64,000 nt of DNA, taken from assembly GCA_030448185.1 (NCBI GenBank), contig JAUJNL010000008.1:1-64000 (forward strand), read 5' to 3'. The stretch's first letter is position 1; every line of letters begins with the position of its first letter. Positions 17,836 through 27,836 of the stretch are shown piece by piece. The translations under genes were made by a program, and so were the position numbers. The notes below the pieces were generated by a model, which was not told where the DNA came from, made no database searches, and worked only from the letters and a program-made list of their open reading frames with translations. Source of the DNA: Cytophagales bacterium (GTDB taxonomy: Bacteria > Bacteroidota > Bacteroidia > Cytophagales > 172606-1).

Positions 17836-18447
17836 TTAATGATTAATTAATAAAAACACGAACAAATATATCCAAAGTACGTCTAAGAAGTGCCAATAGG
17901 TTGCACACATATCAATCCGAAGCATACTTTTTGAATGGATCTTGTATTGGAATGCTGCTACCGCTGTAATCAGCAGGAAAACCAGCCCAGTAATCAAGTG
18001 GAAAGCATGCACTCCCGTTAGTACGTACAAAAACGAACCGGAAGGATTCCCGACAAAAAAGACTTTCTGGTCTACCAAAGCCACCCACGAAAACCACTGT
18101 CCGACTAAGAATCCGATACCCAGCAGTACCGTTAAAACCATCCCGGTTCTGAGACCCGCGATACTATTCTTTTTAGCGGAATAATGCGCCCACTGCATGG
18201 CAATACTACTTGCAAATAAAATGGCAGTATTCCACCAGAAAATAGCGGGTAATTCAAATTCGACCCAGTTGCCCTCTCCCTTTCGTACCAGGTAGGCACT
18301 GGTAAAAGCCGCAAAAATCATAATGATGGTTACAATAAACAGCCATAGCGCAAACTTTTTTGGATGCATCGCCATGGTTGGCTGCGGCTGCTCCCGCAGA
18401 AGGCCATCATCTTTATACCCTTTGATACCCGTGGACCGATTGTTCAT
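17836..18447 (-). CDS. heme-copper oxidase subunit III paralog
   Basis: A shorter paralog of about 203 residues with the start at MNNRSTGIKGYKDDG (18447) rather than 18486. It shows MHPKKFALWLFIVTIIMIF, SAYLVRKGEGNWVEFELP, LYVLTGVHAFHLITGLVFLL and ATYWHFLDVLWIYLFVFLL. Two tandem subunit III genes are usual in Bacteroidota caa3 loci, and both products may occupy the complex. Spacing to the next gene is 17 bp. Confidence 0.9.
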   Translation of the reverse strand: MNNRSTGIKGYKDDGLLREQPQPTMAMHPKKFALWLFIVTIIMIFAAFTSAYLVRKGEGNWVEFELPAIFWWNTAILFASSIAMQWAHYSAKKNSIAGLRTGMVLTVLLGIGFLVGQWFSWVALVDQKVFFVGNPSGSFLYVLTGVHAFHLITGLVFLLITAVAAFQYKIHSKSMLRIDMCATYWHFLDVLWIYLFVFLLINH

Positions 18448-18539
18448 AATTTTTCTGTTTAAAGCTTTGTGTTTACCGGCATACACCCAGTATTTACTTA
18501 ACTATCTATATCTTATAAACACATAACTATAAACTTTCC

Positions 18540-19436
18540 TCACAGTTTATCAATTAAAAAAGCAATCTGTACAATAGGCAAATACAGGAATGAACCAAAC
18601 ATCATTTGTAAGGCTGCTTTACGCGTACATTCCTTCATTAGGTAAAATGTCTGCATCAGAAACAGAGACCCACATACAACTGCTGTGACAGCGGCGTTGA
18701 TACCGGTTATACCAAATTTAGCGGGAAGTACCCCTAGTGGAATCAGAAATAGGGTGTAGATCATGATCTGAAACGCCGTGTTCAGGTTCCTGCCGCCATT
18801 AGAAGGCAGGAGTTTAAATCCAGCTTTGCGGTAGTCGTCATCCAGTACCCAGGCAATGGCCCAGAAATGCGGAAACTGCCAGATAAACTGAATAGCAAAT
18901 AAGGTAAAAGCTTCCGTACTGAATTGACCACTTACGGCTACCCAACCAATCAGGGGGGGCAAAGCACCCGGAAAGGCCCCTACGAATACAGCTATTGGAC
19001 CAACTCTTTTTAGGGGTGTATACACAAAAGCGTATAATACTAATGAGAGAAAAGATAGCAGGGCAGTCAGCGTATTGAATTCAAAAAACAGAATGTATAA
19101 GCCCGTAAAGCCAAGCAACACACAGAAAACAGTAGCTTCGGCAATGGAGAGCCGGCCCGAAGGCAATGGACGATTGGCAGTCCGCTTCATTAGCCGGTCC
19201 AGGTCAATCTCAATAATCTGATTAATGATATTAGAGGCACCGGTTACCAGTAAACCCGCGAAGGAAAACAAACCCAATTTCCAATCTAAAGGTTCTTTGG
19301 TAGCAATGGCGTACCCGATAGCACTGGATAGAACAACGGTCAAGGAAAGCCGTAGCTTCAACAGATCAATGTATGCTTGCGCTTTCAGCCTCAATAGTTG
19401 TACGCCGCTCTGTTCTCTGGTTTGCGTAGTAATCAT
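18540..19436 (-). CDS. ctaB: protoheme IX farnesyltransferase (heme O synthase)
   Basis: Polytopic UbiA-family prenyltransferase of 298 residues that farnesylates heme B to heme O, the precursor of heme A in the neighbouring oxidase. The Asp-rich motif reads NIINQIIEIDLDRLMKRTA followed by NRPLPSG. FVYTPLKRVGP, PPLIGWVAVSG and QFPHFWAIAWVLDDDYRKAG are also typical. It overlaps ctaA by four bases. Confidence 0.96.
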   Translation of the reverse strand: MITTQTREQSGVQLLRLKAQAYIDLLKLRLSLTVVLSSAIGYAIATKEPLDWKLGLFSFAGLLVTGASNIINQIIEIDLDRLMKRTANRPLPSGRLSIAEATVFCVLLGFTGLYILFFEFNTLTALLSFLSLVLYAFVYTPLKRVGPIAVFVGAFPGALPPLIGWVAVSGQFSTEAFTLFAIQFIWQFPHFWAIAWVLDDDYRKAGFKLLPSNGGRNLNTAFQIMIYTLFLIPLGVLPAKFGITGINAAVTAVVCGSLFLMQTFYLMKECTRKAALQMMFGSFLYLPIVQIAFLIDKL

Positions 19437-20535
19437 TGATAAGAAAAATGTTTAGAAGGATTTGCGGAAACCGTATTTACAAATACCTTCTTTTGATTTA
19501 TGAGTAATAATAACAGAAACTGGAGTCCGGTAAGTAACGTCGCCAGTAACAGATGAACCGGCTGAAGCAATGCAGGTATTTCAAAATAAGCCATAATAAC
19601 TCCTGAAAGAATTGAAATACCCAAAACCATCAGCATGCCAATTGTGCAATATCGTACAGTACCCAACCACCCAGTATTTTTCTTTAATTGAAAAGCAAGT
19701 ACCAGATTAACCAACAACACGATTATTGAAAAGGAACGGTGAATAAAAAACTCAGTCCCTAACTGCGCAATCCATAATTCTCTTCCCACTTCTCCCGCAC
19801 CTGCAATCACATCAATTTCTTCTCTTACTTGAGTACCTAGTACAACCTGAACCAGGGACAATACAAATGCGATCACCGTAAGAAGGTTTATTACTGCCCC
19901 TGTTTCACTGCTTGCCCGAGTAGTTTATCCCGGAATGACCTGGCTACCACATAAATCAACAAACAAACAATTACAATTGCCAGAATCATGTGCACTGTAA
20001 TCATCCCGGGCAGCAGATTCGTGGATACCACCAGGGAGCCCAACCAACCCTGAAACCCTACCAGGACGAAAGCCAATAAGCTCAAACCAGGAATGAGCCA
20101 GTCCGTCTGAAAGTAGGTTACCGAGAAAACCAGCGTCAGGAAAACGAAAATTCCAATCAATACGCCTATTACCCGATTCACGTACTCAATCCAGGTTTTA
20201 ACCGGATTAAAAGCAGCCTCCACGTAAATGGAAGGATCATGCATAATCTTATCTGCTAACTCCGTAAATCCCAGCTTTTCCAGCGTACTGGCCAAACGTT
20301 GGTTTTTCTGCTTCCGTTTATGAGCATACACTTCCCGGTAATTATCTGGTAATTGGGCAGTCGTGGTAGGCGGCACCCAGTTACCAAAACATTTAGGCCA
20401 GTCGGGACAACCCATTCCCGCACCCGTACTTCTGACTACTCCTCCCACCAGAATCAAGACATATACCGCAACAATGGTAATGACACCCACCCTTCGAAAT
20501 GCTCTTCCCTGATTACTAGTATTGGTTGCCATCAA
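19433..20535 (-). CDS. ctaA: heme A synthase (COX15/CtaA), one frameshift
   Basis: About 367 residues after adding one G to the G-run at 19897-19900; the joined text reads QGAVINLLTVIAFVLSLVQV. It converts heme O to heme A in the membrane. Motifs include RVGVITIVAVYVLILVGGVV, RSTGAGMGCPDWPKCFG (the Cys-bearing loop), WIEYVNRVIGVLIGI, VHMILAIVIVCLL and, in the second half, FFIHRSFSIIVLLVNL and LLQPVHLLLATLLTGLQFL. The conserved His residues lie in both halves, so the two frames belong to one gene. It is coupled to ctaB. Confidence 0.9.
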
Positions 20536-20556
20536 TGCTTTCCTTAGTAAACTACT

Positions 20557-22506
20557 CTAGCTTATGTGGATTGTCAGAATCAATCTCCGACCTTCTTTCT
20601 TGTCATTCACAATGGTAGGCGCCTTAAGATCTTCGCCCCGGTCCATTTTGGCTTTTTCGTGCCCATTTCCCTGTCCCAGTGCTTCGTTTTCAAAGCCAGA
20701 TTAGATTCCGGAGTTTGCCACAGGGGAATATGCTGGGGAATATAATCCTCTTTGGCTCCGGGCTTACTGTAATCATAGGGCCAACGATATACGGATGGGA
20801 TCTCACCTACCCAGTTGCCATGTCCCGGATGAATCGGTGCCGTCCATTCCAGGGTATTGGAACGCCAAGGATTTTGAGGAGTACGGCGGCCATGGAAGAT
20901 GCTGTAAATGAAATTAAACAGGAATACCAATTGTGCTGCGGCCGTAAAACCAGCCGCAATGGTTATGAATGCGGTTACGTCCAGATACAAATCTTTCAGA
21001 GCTCAAATCCAGTAAAGGAGTAATAGCGGCGAGGGAAACCGGCAATACCCATGAAGTGCATTGGGAAGAACACCATATATACCCCAATAAACGTGCACCA
21101 GAAGTGAATATAGCCTAGTTTCTCATCCATTAATCGCCCAAACATTTTCGGGAACCAGTGGTAAACACCCGCTAATAGACCGAAAGCAGAGGCGCTACCC
21201 ATTACCAGGTGAAAGTGAGCTACTACAAAATAGGTGTCGTGCAACTGAATATCAATGGCGGAGTTTCCTAAAGCAATACCTGTTAACCCGCCAGATATGA
21301 ATACGGATACCAGACCTATTGAGAACAACATGGCCGGCGTGAATACAATATTTCCCGCCAGAGCGTCGTAATATAGTTAAAGGCCTTTACTGCCGACGGA
21401 ACCGCAATAATCAGGGTCAGGAACATGAAGATCGAACCTAAGAAAGGATTCAAACCTGACACAAACATATGGTGCGCCCATACCAGGAACGAAAGTACCG
21501 TAATAGCCATCATGGATCCAATCATAGCCCGGTACCCAAAAATGGGCTTACGGGAGTTAGTGGCAATGATTTCGGAAGTAATACCCAGCGCAGGGAGCAG
21601 TACGATGTATACCTCAGGGTGACCCAGGAACCAGAACAAATGCTGAAATAATAGCGGGCTGCCACCATTTTGCGGTAAAGCCTCACCAGCAATATAAATA
21701 TCGGATAAATAGAAGCTGGTTCCGAAAGTACGGTCGAAAATCAACAGTAATGCCGCAGAGAACAATACCGGAAAAGAGAGTAATCCGATCACTGCCGTGA
21801 AGAAAAATGACCAGATCGTTAAGGGTAAGCGGGAGAAAGACATTCCTGGGGTACGCAGGTTAATAACGGTAGTTACGTAGTTAACCCCTCCCAGCAATTG
21901 AGATATAATGAATAAGGCCATACTCACCAGCCACAGGGTCATCCCTAAACCAGACCCTAACATTGCCTGAGGCAAGGCACTTAATGGCGGATAAATTACC
22001 CACCCGCCTGCAGCAGGCCCTGTTTCGATAAACAGAGAGGTGAACATCAGTACGCTGGAAAGGAAGAAGAACCAGTAGGATAGCATGTTCATGAAACCGG
22101 AAGCCATATCCCTTGCACCCACTTGCAGCGGAATCAAAAAGTTACTGAATGTACCACTCAGCCCGGCAGTCAACACAAAGAATACCATGATGGTACCGTG
22201 CATAGTTACCAAAGCCAGATAAAATTCAGGGTTTAATTTCCCCTCTTCAATCCATCCCCCAAGTATGGGTTTTAGAAAATCCATATTCATTTTAGGAAAT
22301 CCTAATTGAAGCCGGAATATCAGGGACATGCTCACCCCGACTACCGCCCAGAATAAACCGGTAAACAAGTATTGCTTAGCGATTATTTTGTGGTCCTCGC
22401 TGAAGATGTATTTACGAATAAAACTTTGGCGATGATCGTGATCATGGTCATGGTCGTCGTGCCCATGTGCAAGATCATGCTTTGCTGGAATATCAACCGC
22501 TGCCAT
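20557..22506 (-). CDS. ctaD: cytochrome c oxidase subunit I, three frameshifts
   Basis: Catalytic subunit with heme a, heme a3 and CuB. Restoring one base each at about 21355, 20999 and 20695 gives 650 residues. The His-rich start (HGHDDHDHDHDH) is followed by LALVTMHGTIMVFFVL, the CuB/Tyr motif FWFLGHPEVYIVLLPALG, AHHMFVSG, IQLHDTYFVVAHFHLVMG (heme a3/a His ligands), YHWFPKMFGRLMDEKLG and NPWRSNTLEWTAP. The joints read LWRGNIVFTPAMLFSIG, FTGFELLKDLYLDV and NLAFENEALGQGNG, and the protein ends LILTIHIS. All three gaps look like a missing base in a G/C doublet or run, so a sequencing cause is likely. Confidence 0.92.
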
Positions 22507-22551
22507 GAGATGTCGGTTTAAGTAGGAAAAAGGGTTACTTAAGGTTTATTT

Positions 22552-23715
22552 TTACTTAGAAGAATTAGATACCATTTTAATTGGATTAGTTGCTGGTGCT
22601 ACTGCGGCAGCATCCGGAGCAGGAGCAGCCGTTGAATCACTAGCAGGAGCATTATCGCCTTCACCGGGTCCAATTATTTGAAGGGCTTTCTGTTGCAGAT
22701 TAGCCGGGACTTTAGAAAGATAATCACGATGCGTAGCCAGCCAGCTTTGCTGTTTGGCAGCCCAGGCATCGAACTCTTCCTGGGTTTCTACAATAACCAG
22801 ATTGCGCATAGAGAAGTGCCCGCGACCACAAACTTCCGTACAGGCTAACTCGAAGTTAAAGTTTGGATTGCCAAGCTGTTCGCGCATTTCCTTAGTGGTA
22901 TGAGTGGGCGTAAACCAGAACTTGGTAGGCATCCCTGGCACGGCATCCATCTTCACCCGGAATTGCGGAAGGAACACACTATGCAATACATCACGGCCAC
23001 GGATTTTCAGTAATACGGGCTTTCCTTTCACCAAGTGAACTTCGCGGGGCATAAAGTCATCAAAAGAATTTTCGTCGGTCAGGTCAATCCCTACTTCATT
23101 GGAAGCATCAATCAGGCGGTAGTTAAAATTGCCTAATTCCGCCTTTTTCTTGCCTAGCTCGGCCTGCTTCACTCCAGGGTAGCGTACCAGCCAGTTAAAC
23201 TGCTTTCCTACTAATTCTACTTCCATTGCTTGCTCAGGCGCATCAGAAGTAATGTCCCGCCAAACTTTCCAACCGGAGAGCACCAGTAGGGTCAGTACAA
23301 TGGCTGGTACCACGGTCCAGATTACTTCCAGACGGTTGTTATCCGGATAAAAACTGGCTTTCCGGTTTTCACGGAATTGATATTTGTAGGGGAAATAGAA
23401 AAGGAGTATATGGGTTGCAAAGAAAACAGCTCCCGTTATTCCCATCGTAATCCAGAAAAGGTCATCGGTTTTAGGCCCATGTTCGGAAGAGGCATCGGGA
23501 AGAAAATACTCGGCAGCCACCCAGGAAGACCAGATAATAGCTACAGAACCCAAAACCAATAGCACCACCCATAGGGCTGCGTTAACTTTATTGCTGGTAG
23601 TTTCTCGTGACCGGGGCGCACCGCGTACAATTGAAATCAGGGATTGTACCCGAAAGATCATGACCAGAATGATCAGGATGAGTACAATTCCAACGCCTAA
23701 GATTATATTTGTCAT
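22552..23715 (-). CDS. ctaC: cytochrome c oxidase subunit II
   Basis: Membrane-anchored electron-entry subunit. I set the start at MTNIILGVGIVLILI (23715); the longer frame to 23862 only overlaps the end of actF. Three N-terminal membrane segments precede a cupredoxin domain with ATHILLFYFPYKY, EVIWTVVPAIVLTLLVLSGW, FNWLVRYPG, RGRDVLHSVFLPQFRVKMDA and the CuA site ELACTEVCGRGHFSMRN (CxxxCxxxHxxM). The C-terminal tail is Ala/Pro-rich and has no CxxCH, so there is no fused cytochrome c; ActE or another c-type cytochrome must supply electrons. Confidence 0.94.
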   Translation of the reverse strand: MTNIILGVGIVLILIILVMIFRVQSLISIVRGAPRSRETTSNKVNAALWVVLLVLGSVAIIWSSWVAAEYFLPDASSEHGPKTDDLFWITMGITGAVFFATHILLFYFPYKYQFRENRKASFYPDNNRLEVIWTVVPAIVLTLLVLSGWKVWRDITSDAPEQAMEVELVGKQFNWLVRYPGVKQAELGKKKAELGNFNYRLIDASNEVGIDLTDENSFDDFMPREVHLVKGKPVLLKIRGRDVLHSVFLPQFRVKMDAVPGMPTKFWFTPTHTTKEMREQLGNPNFNFELACTEVCGRGHFSMRNLVIVETQEEFDAWAAKQQSWLATHRDYLSKVPANLQQKALQIIGPGEGDNAPASDSTAAPAPDAAAVAPATNPIKMVSNSSK

Positions 23716-23758
23716 AATGTATGGGCAGAAACAGGTATTGAGATAGTCAGTCCTTAAA

Positions 23759-25150
23759 TTAAATGTTATGATGCAAGCTTTCTTCCAGCATGGGATGATT
23801 GCGGGCAACCAAGGGAGCTTTGGCCAGGAAAGTACCCAGCACCAGCGCGAACGCCCCGGCATAAATAGCTACCGTACCAAATTCTACCAGGCCAAATCCA
23901 CCGTGAGCCCCAACTGTACCCGGCATAATCATCTGGTAGAAATCAAACCAGTGTCCTACGATGATGCCAATGGCAATTACTTTCAGGAAAACCATATGCC
24001 GCTTAGAATCACGGGTCATCAGGGCCAGGAACGGAAATACAAAGTTGATGAAGATATTAAGGAAGAAAACGGGTCGGTAGATTCCGCCGTATCCTTCCAG
24101 GCGGGCCAGGAAATAAACGGTCTCTTCCGGAATGTTAGCGTAGTAAATCAGCACGAACTGCGCGAACCAGACGTAGGTCCAGAAAATGCTGAAGGCAAAC
24201 ATAAACTTGCCCAGATCGTGCAGGTGATTGGAGTTCACATGGGGCAGATAGCCGGCTTCCTTTAGATTTACTATGGTCAATGTAATTACGGCCAGACCAG
24301 TTACCCACCAACTGGCAAACATATACCAGCCAAACATGGTACTAAACCAATGCGTATCAATGGACATAACCCAATCCCAGGCTGCCAGCACAGATGTTAC
24401 GGCAAAGAAGATCAGGAAGTAGGCCGAAGTGAACATATTTCGGTCGAAAAACTTTACCCCGCCCTCCAGGTCTTCTTGCAATGAACGTTTACGGAGCACA
24501 AGAAATAACCAAAACCAGACGGCAAAGTAAATAACCATCCGGATCACGAAGAAAGGGGTATTAAGAAAACCCTTCTTCCCGGCGATAATTTCATCATACT
24601 CCTTGCTTTTCGGATCAAATAGTCCTTCGTGCGTCCAGTGGAACAAGTCATGTTTAGCCACAAAGAACATAATAAGCATAATCACGCCGGTAACCGGCAG
24701 AAAATAGCCGAAAGCCATCGGCACCCGGAGAAATCCGGCGGACCAGCCCGCTTGAGAGGCGTATTGTACCGCTACAAAGAAGACACCGATAATAGCAATA
24801 CCCGTAAAGAAAATGTTATTGAGCCAAATGTTGGCGTACAGGCGGGTATACCAGTGAAATTCGTGTCCGCCTTCCGCTATTGGCTGAACGGTATTTTCGG
24901 CGGCTCCTTGATGAGCACCTTCAGTGTTCTGTGCCGCATGACCCGTTCCGTGTTGAGCACCTCCAGCCGCCTGAGTAGCATGCTCCGCGCCATGATGTTC
25001 ATTACCTCCACCTGACCTTAGCATAAAGCAGCCAATAATCAGCAGCAGCAATCCGATTCCAATGGTTAGCAGTGCCCGGCTTCGGGTTTTAGGTTGAAAA
25101 ACGTATTGTTCGTCTAATGATACTACCGGTGTATGATGATGTCCAGCCAT
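23759..25150 (-). CDS. actF: alternative complex III subunit F (quinol:cytochrome c oxidoreductase)
   Basis: Polytopic membrane subunit of 463 residues with ten or so hydrophobic segments. It is related to ActC/NrfD but lacks quinone-site certainty. The N-terminal quarter has one TM then a His/Gly/Ala-rich periplasmic stretch. Later segments include HEFHWYTRLYANIWLNNIFF, WDWVMSIDTHWFSTMFGWYM, HLHDLGKFMFAFSIFWTYV and WFAQFVLIYYANIPEETVYF. It is the last act gene and leads directly into ctaC. Confidence 0.92.
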   Translation of the reverse strand: MAGHHHTPVVSLDEQYVFQPKTRSRALLTIGIGLLLLIIGCFMLRSGGGNEHHGAEHATQAAGGAQHGTGHAAQNTEGAHQGAAENTVQPIAEGGHEFHWYTRLYANIWLNNIFFTGIAIIGVFFVAVQYASQAGWSAGFLRVPMAFGYFLPVTGVIMLIMFFVAKHDLFHWTHEGLFDPKSKEYDEIIAGKKGFLNTPFFVIRMVIYFAVWFWLFLVLRKRSLQEDLEGGVKFFDRNMFTSAYFLIFFAVTSVLAAWDWVMSIDTHWFSTMFGWYMFASWWVTGLAVITLTIVNLKEAGYLPHVNSNHLHDLGKFMFAFSIFWTYVWFAQFVLIYYANIPEETVYFLARLEGYGGIYRPVFFLNIFINFVFPFLALMTRDSKRHMVFLKVIAIGIIVGHWFDFYQMIMPGTVGAHGGFGLVEFGTVAIYAGAFALVLGTFLAKAPLVARNHPMLEESLHHNI

Positions 25151-25181
25151 TTCCTGAGCTTTTATCCGTAGATGTTTTCGG

Positions 25182-25787
25182 TTACTGTTGTTGAAGTTGA
25201 TGTACGTAGTGAACTATTTTCCAGCGGTCAGCCGGATTAACCTGTGCTCCGTGCGGCCACATCCGTCCTCTTCCCCACGTAATTACGTGGAAAATATGTC
25301 CACTATTCATAGTCTTGTAGTTACCGGCCGAGAAATTGGCTACCCCTTTGTACACCTTGCCAACCGGACCATCTCCTTTGCCATTTTCGCCGTGGCATGG
25401 CTGACAGTACCGACTATATAACACTTTACCCTCCTCTAATGTTTGTTCATTTTCCGGAATTGGATTCCGCAATGTCCTTTCGGCAATCTCAATGCTGTCT
25501 TTGGGAATATTATACACCATCAGATCCGTTACTGCGCTGTCACCCGTACCGTAAGTCGTTTGATAATTACGGCGGGAAACAGTTCCCGTGACCGGATACC
25601 AGAGGTTATTTCCCCAAGGATTGTATGGATTCTTAAAGTCTGCCCGCTGCTTGTATGGCTCGTAGGATTCAGGGTGGTACATCTCCGGTGCATACTCCGT
25701 ACCTGGATCATTGGGATCGGGGGTACAGGAAAATGCCAGTAAAGCAGCCAGCAGGCAAACACTTCCAAAATATTTAAAACGCATCAT
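25182..25787 (-). CDS. actE: alternative complex III subunit E, monoheme cytochrome c lipoprotein
   Basis: A 201-residue protein with a lipoprotein-type signal (CLLAALLAFSCTPDPND) and one heme c site CQPCHGENGKGDGPVG. The axial Met probably lies in the C-terminal part (GRMWPHGAQVNPADRWKIVH). YSRYCQPCH and VANFSAGNYKTMNSGHIF are typical of ActE. It probably passes electrons from the complex to the oxidase. The gene sits between actD and actF. Confidence 0.92.
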   Translation of the reverse strand: MMRFKYFGSVCLLAALLAFSCTPDPNDPGTEYAPEMYHPESYEPYKQRADFKNPYNPWGNNLWYPVTGTVSRRNYQTTYGTGDSAVTDLMVYNIPKDSIEIAERTLRNPIPENEQTLEEGKVLYSRYCQPCHGENGKGDGPVGKVYKGVANFSAGNYKTMNSGHIFHVITWGRGRMWPHGAQVNPADRWKIVHYVHQLQQQ

Positions 25788-25806
25788 GCTATGAAAGACC
25801 TTAAAG

Positions 25807-26340
25807 TTATTCTTCTACAATTTTGGTATTTACCTCAACCGCTCCGCTGTTCTTCAGAATTGAGGTAATCTCGTCGGCACTTAACTTATTCTTACCCAGA
25901 TCTACCGCCATGATAAATTTATCGTCGGTGCAGCGGCTGTCAAACAACAAGGGCTTCTTACCCGGCCAGAGGCTGCTGATTATCAGAAAAGTTCCGACCA
26001 TACCTAGGGAAGCCAGCAGCACGGTTAATTCGAAAGTAACCGGAATAAAGTCCGGAAAGGCAACGAAGTCTTTTCCCCCAACAATCATGGGCCAGTCGTA
26101 CCCCATCATCCAGATCATCATGGTCAGGGCCAGCGTAGTACCCGTAAGTCCGAAGAAAAAAGCGACCCTGGGCAAACCTGAACGTTTATATCCTAGTACT
26201 TCGTCCAGTCCGTGAATAGGGAAGGGAGTATAGACTTCATAGATGCGGACCCCATTGTTACGGACATTGGTTACCGCCGAAAGCACTACATCCTCATCGT
26301 CGTATACGCCAACCAGAAATTTATTTTCGTTATGCTCCAT
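25807..26340 (-). CDS. actD: alternative complex III subunit D (DUF3341)
   Basis: A 177-residue protein with an N-terminal domain (FLVGVYDDEDVVLSAVTNVR, VYTPFPIHGLDEVLGYKRS) and two TM segments (VAFFFGLTGTTLALTMMIWM and FELTVLLASLGMVGTFLIIS). Length and the PFPIHGLDE motif fit the DUF3341/ActD family. It is a membrane accessory subunit encoded in canonical order between actC and actE. Confidence 0.93.
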   Translation of the reverse strand: MEHNENKFLVGVYDDEDVVLSAVTNVRNNGVRIYEVYTPFPIHGLDEVLGYKRSGLPRVAFFFGLTGTTLALTMMIWMMGYDWPMIVGGKDFVAFPDFIPVTFELTVLLASLGMVGTFLIISSLWPGKKPLLFDSRCTDDKFIMAVDLGKNKLSADEITSILKNSGAVEVNTKIVEE

Positions 26341-26371
26341 GAATGATTTACGTTAATATAAGTCGTTGTGC

Positions 26372-27814
26372 TTACTCAGCGTCTTTGTTATAGGCCGGAC
26401 GGGTTTGGGCTTCGGAATGACTGGCGGCTTTTACCGTTGGTTTATGCGCTTCCAGCTGAATATCCGAAGAGGTTTTAAGAATAGCCTTGATTTCGGCCAT
26501 GTTCACGACCGGCAAGAACTTAGCAAACAGGAAGAACAGCGTGAAGAACAGCCCGAACGTGAGAATGTAGTCTCCGATATCTACCAGGGTTGGGTAGAAC
26601 ATAGCCCAGCTGGATGGAAGGTAGTCGCGGTGCAGGGAGGTTACAATGATTACGAAACGTTCAAACCACATCCCGATATTTACCACAATTGACAGGATAA
26701 AGGTTGCTACCACACTCTGACGGATTTTCTTGATCCACAAGAGCTGCGGAGAGATTACGTTACAAGTCATCATCGACCAGTACGCCCACCAGTAAGGGCC
26801 AGACATCCGGTTAAGGAATGCATACTGCTCGTACTGAACTCCGGAGTACCAAGCAATAAAGAACTCCGTAATATAAGCGACTCCTACGATGGAACCGGTA
26901 ATAATGATGATTTTATTCATCACATCCATGTGCTGAATGGTAATGTATTCTTTCAGGTCAAACACTTCACGGGTAATCAGCATCAGGGTCAATACCATCG
27001 CGAAGCCGGAGAAGATGGCCCCGGCCACGAAGTAGGGCGGGAAGATAGTCGTGTGCCAGCCCGGTATCACCGAAGTAGCAAAGTCCATGGATACGATGGT
27101 GTGTACCGAAAGTACCAGTGGGGTAGAAAGACCAGCCAGAATCAAGCTGACCGCTTCGTAACGCTGCCAGGTTTTAGCGGCCCCATCCCAGCCAAAGCTT
27201 AGGATACCATAAGCAATGCGGGCTGTTTTGGTCTTGGCCCGGTCCCGGATGGTAGCCAGATCCGGGATTAAGCCGATGTACCAGAAAACCAGGGACACTG
27301 TTAGATAGGTACTGATGGCGAATACGTCCCATACCAGCGGAGAGTTGAAGTTTACCCACAGTGATCCGTAGGTATTGGGTAGGGGTAAACACCAGTAAGC
27401 TAACCAAACCCGGCCAACGTGCAGCAGAATGAAAGTACCCGCGCAAAGTACGGCAAAAATGGTCATCGCTTCGGCTGCCCGGTTGATTGCGGTTCTCCAC
27501 TTCTGACGAAACAAAAGTAAGATGGCGGAGATCAGTGTACCAGCGTGCCCGATCCCTACCCACCATACGAAGTTAGTGATATCCCAGGCCCAACCGACGG
27601 TTTTATTAAGTCCCCACTCTCCAATGCCATACCACCAGGTCCGGTAGGCTGAGTACATGCCGATTCCCAATAGCACTAGCGAAATTAAAAAGGCAATATT
27701 CCAAAGCTTAGTTGGTTTAGCCTCTACCTGCCGGCATATATCCTCCGTAACGTCAGCGTACGTCTTGCCACCAAGTACGAGTGGCTCTCTGACGGGTGAA
27801 ACAACGTGACTCAT
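26372..27814 (-). CDS. actC: alternative complex III subunit C (NrfD/PsrC-like quinol-binding membrane subunit)
   Basis: A 480-residue polytopic protein, the probable menaquinol oxidation site. It has about ten TM segments, with [60 protein letters not shown] and [20 protein letters not shown], all typical of ActC. The Asp/His-bearing TM helix near residue 95 (GIGHAGT) is the family's quinone-site region. The order actB-actC-actD is canonical. Confidence 0.94.
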   Translation of the reverse strand: MSHVVSPVREPLVLGGKTYADVTEDICRQVEAKPTKLWNIAFLISLVLLGIGMYSAYRTWWYGIGEWGLNKTVGWAWDITNFVWWVGIGHAGTLISAILLLFRQKWRTAINRAAEAMTIFAVLCAGTFILLHVGRVWLAYWCLPLPNTYGSLWVNFNSPLVWDVFAISTYLTVSLVFWYIGLIPDLATIRDRAKTKTARIAYGILSFGWDGAAKTWQRYEAVSLILAGLSTPLVLSVHTIVSMDFATSVIPGWHTTIFPPYFVAGAIFSGFAMVLTLMLITREVFDLKEYITIQHMDVMNKIIIITGSIVGVAYITEFFIAWYSGVQYEQYAFLNRMSGPYWWAYWSMMTCNVISPQLLWIKKIRQSVVATFILSIVVNIGMWFERFVIIVTSLHRDYLPSSWAMFYPTLVDIGDYILTFGLFFTLFFLFAKFLPVVNMAEIKAILKTSSDIQLEAHKPTVKAASHSEAQTRPAYNKDAE

Positions 27815-27836
27815 AAGTATCAGTTAAGAATTTTGA

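Noticed and set aside
22552-23862. Start of ctaC at 23862 giving 436 residues
   Set aside because: The first 49 residues overlap the end of actF and lack family similarity; MTNIILGVG at 23715 begins the membrane anchor.
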